Position numbers and translations under genes: made by a program
Part shown: in pieces, positions 63,491-64,000 of the stretch
How positions within the stretch are numbered: the first letter of the stretch is position 1
Layout of the letters: each line of letters starts with the position of its first letter
The notes under the pieces: generated by a model
Databases searched by the model: none
The model's input: the letters and a program-made list of their open reading frames with translations, nothing else
What the model was told of the DNA's origin: nothing
DNA from: Ulvibacter algarum
GTDB lineage: Bacteria > Bacteroidota > Bacteroidia > Flavobacteriales > Flavobacteriaceae
Length of the DNA: 64,000 nucleotides
Assembly (NCBI GenBank): GCA_947488905.1
Contig: CANLBJ010000009.1
Location: 59,995 to 123,994, forward strand
Reading direction: 5' to 3'

Positions 63491-63790
63491 ATGGATATTT
63501 TACAATGGATTTTAAACCAACTTGACAAACCTCTTAAAATGATAATGTTCAGGTTTAATATAGACAAATGGACTTGTAGACATTGTGAAGGAACTGGTGT
63601 GTGTTTAAGTGGTTTTCAAAACGATAATAGTTGTAAGACTTGTATAAAAGAATATAACGAAAAAGAATTTAGCTCGCAGATTAAAGTAAGATGTTCTGTT
63701 TGCGGAGGAAATGGAAGAGAAAAAGAATATTTATTAAAACAAAATCTAAAGCTAAAGAGTTCTGAACCTAAAATTATTGATAAAAAATAA
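63491..63790 (+). CDS. DnaJ-type zinc-ribbon protein
   Basis: 99 residues with CRHCEGTG, CKTC and CSVCGGNG, a CxxCxGxG-type zinc site as in the DnaJ cysteine-rich domain but with one incomplete unit. No J domain. It follows the SMI1/KNR4 gene by 1 bp and ends 8 bp before R4. Possibly a co-factor of the neighbouring protein; function unknown. Confidence 0.65.
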   Translation: MDILQWILNQLDKPLKMIMFRFNIDKWTCRHCEGTGVCLSGFQNDNSCKTCIKEYNEKEFSSQIKVRCSVCGGNGREKEYLLKQNLKLKSSEPKIIDKK

Positions 63791-63798
63791 AAAACTAT

Positions 63799-63932
63799 GC
63801 ACAACACCGTATATAATTTATTGCTGGGTTCTAGCCTACTTACGAAAATCCTCGCGGATTTTCTATCCGGTTTTTATTTGCTAAATTAGGCTCTCAAAAC
63901 ACGCAACAAACCATATACAAAACCGTTGTAGG
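63799..63932 (-). repeat. attC-like dispersed repeat, copy R4
   Basis: GCACAACACCGTATATAATT at the left, the same GAAAATCC-TCGC-GGATTTTC hairpin (63844-63863), TTTGCTAAATTA, and CGCAACAAACCATATACAAA to CCGTTGT at the right. Terminal inverts GCACAAC/GTTGT. Confidence 0.85.
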
Positions 63933-63947
63933 TAATTTAAACGAACT

Positions 63948-64000
63948 GTGATAATACGAAAGGAAATAAAAGACGACAATGAACTTTACTTGTATTTCAA
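63948..64000 (+). CDS. Start of a gene cut by the window edge
   Basis: GTG at 63948 opens a frame (IIRKEIKDDNELYLYF) still open at the edge. It begins 16 bp after R4, as the SMI1 gene does after R3. Too short to identify. Confidence 0.4.
   Translation, partial: MIIRKEIKDDNELYLYF

Noticed and set aside
62946..63932. Classical integron attC sites
   Set aside because: The repeats have GCACAAC/GTTGTGC ends but not the RYYYAAC/GTTRRRY pair in correct places, and no intact IntI is in the window; kept only as attC-like.
1..64000. tRNA or rRNA genes
   Set aside because: No cloverleaf-like sequence with a GTTCRANNC arm and no rRNA segment was noticed in any gap; a tRNA search program would settle it.

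Overview
The window looks like the chromosome of a low-GC, probably marine member of the Flavobacteriaceae (Bacteroidetes). Evidence: a secreted protease with a type IX secretion (T9SS) C-terminal sorting domain, promoters of the Bacteroidetes type (TAnnTTTG at -7, sometimes TTG about 20 bp upstream), few Shine-Dalgarno sequences, flavobacterial families (DUF3810, DUF2853, DUF2891), and gene orders common in the group (tpx-dgkA-ftsK-lolA-lptF, pabB-RDD-tilS-dsbD, pfkA-gap-nagK-pgi). Assignment below family is not possible from the sequence alone.

Layout. 1-5400: a cut-off alpha/beta hydrolase, then an OmpR-type response regulator and histidine kinase followed by a UspA-like protein and a SulP anion transporter; both promoters carry the same 11-bp-phased TCTAAT repeats, which suggests one autoregulated unit. 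5456-9230: an SDR gene, then an accessory block (Hsp20, DUF2158, two putative lipoproteins, a 49-aa ORF) bracketed by two copies of a palindromic repeat of about 130 bp. 9231-10606: an IS110-type element whose transposase ORF runs in frame into the catalytic half of a tyrosine recombinase; the upstream leader folds into two long stem-loops, as expected of a bridge RNA, and carries 11 nt identical to the end of the dispersed repeat. 10611-24474: housekeeping (DUF3810, pepD, LysM/BON, purB, DUF2853, ribB, LptF, LolA, FtsK, DgkA, Tpx, peroxiredoxin). 24617-33281: NhaC antiporter, YadA-head-like protein, PLP sulfur enzyme with a divergent Lrp regulator, S41 peptidase, Lpd. 33494-40877: the pabB-RDD-tilS-dsbD-hydrolase run. 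41552-46091: a sugar catabolism cluster, followed by a decayed glycosyltransferase pseudogene. 46975-56021: a helical-repeat protein divergent from a large T9SS subtilase, comM, an unknown gene flanked by a duplicated comM 3' end, and a DUF2891 lipoprotein. 56145-59788: an NRAMP-like transporter and the 5-oxoprolinase operon pxpABC, separated by REP-like palindromes. 59882-62160: RluA-type pseudouridine synthase, panB and an NTF2-like secreted protein. 62161-64000: a second accessory block with a 95-bp MITE-like element, small membrane proteins, SMI1/KNR4 plus zinc-ribbon genes, and two more copies of the repeat, now inverted.

The most interesting signals concern mobility. Four attC-like repeats bracket unrelated small genes. 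An IS110 element abuts one of them, and its predicted bridge RNA carries both halves of the repeat end as apparent guides. A tyrosine-recombinase remnant is fused to its transposase. Separately, the 11-mer ACTTCGGAAAT occurs nine times exactly in 64 kb, inside and outside genes, far above chance, in a window that also encodes ComM.
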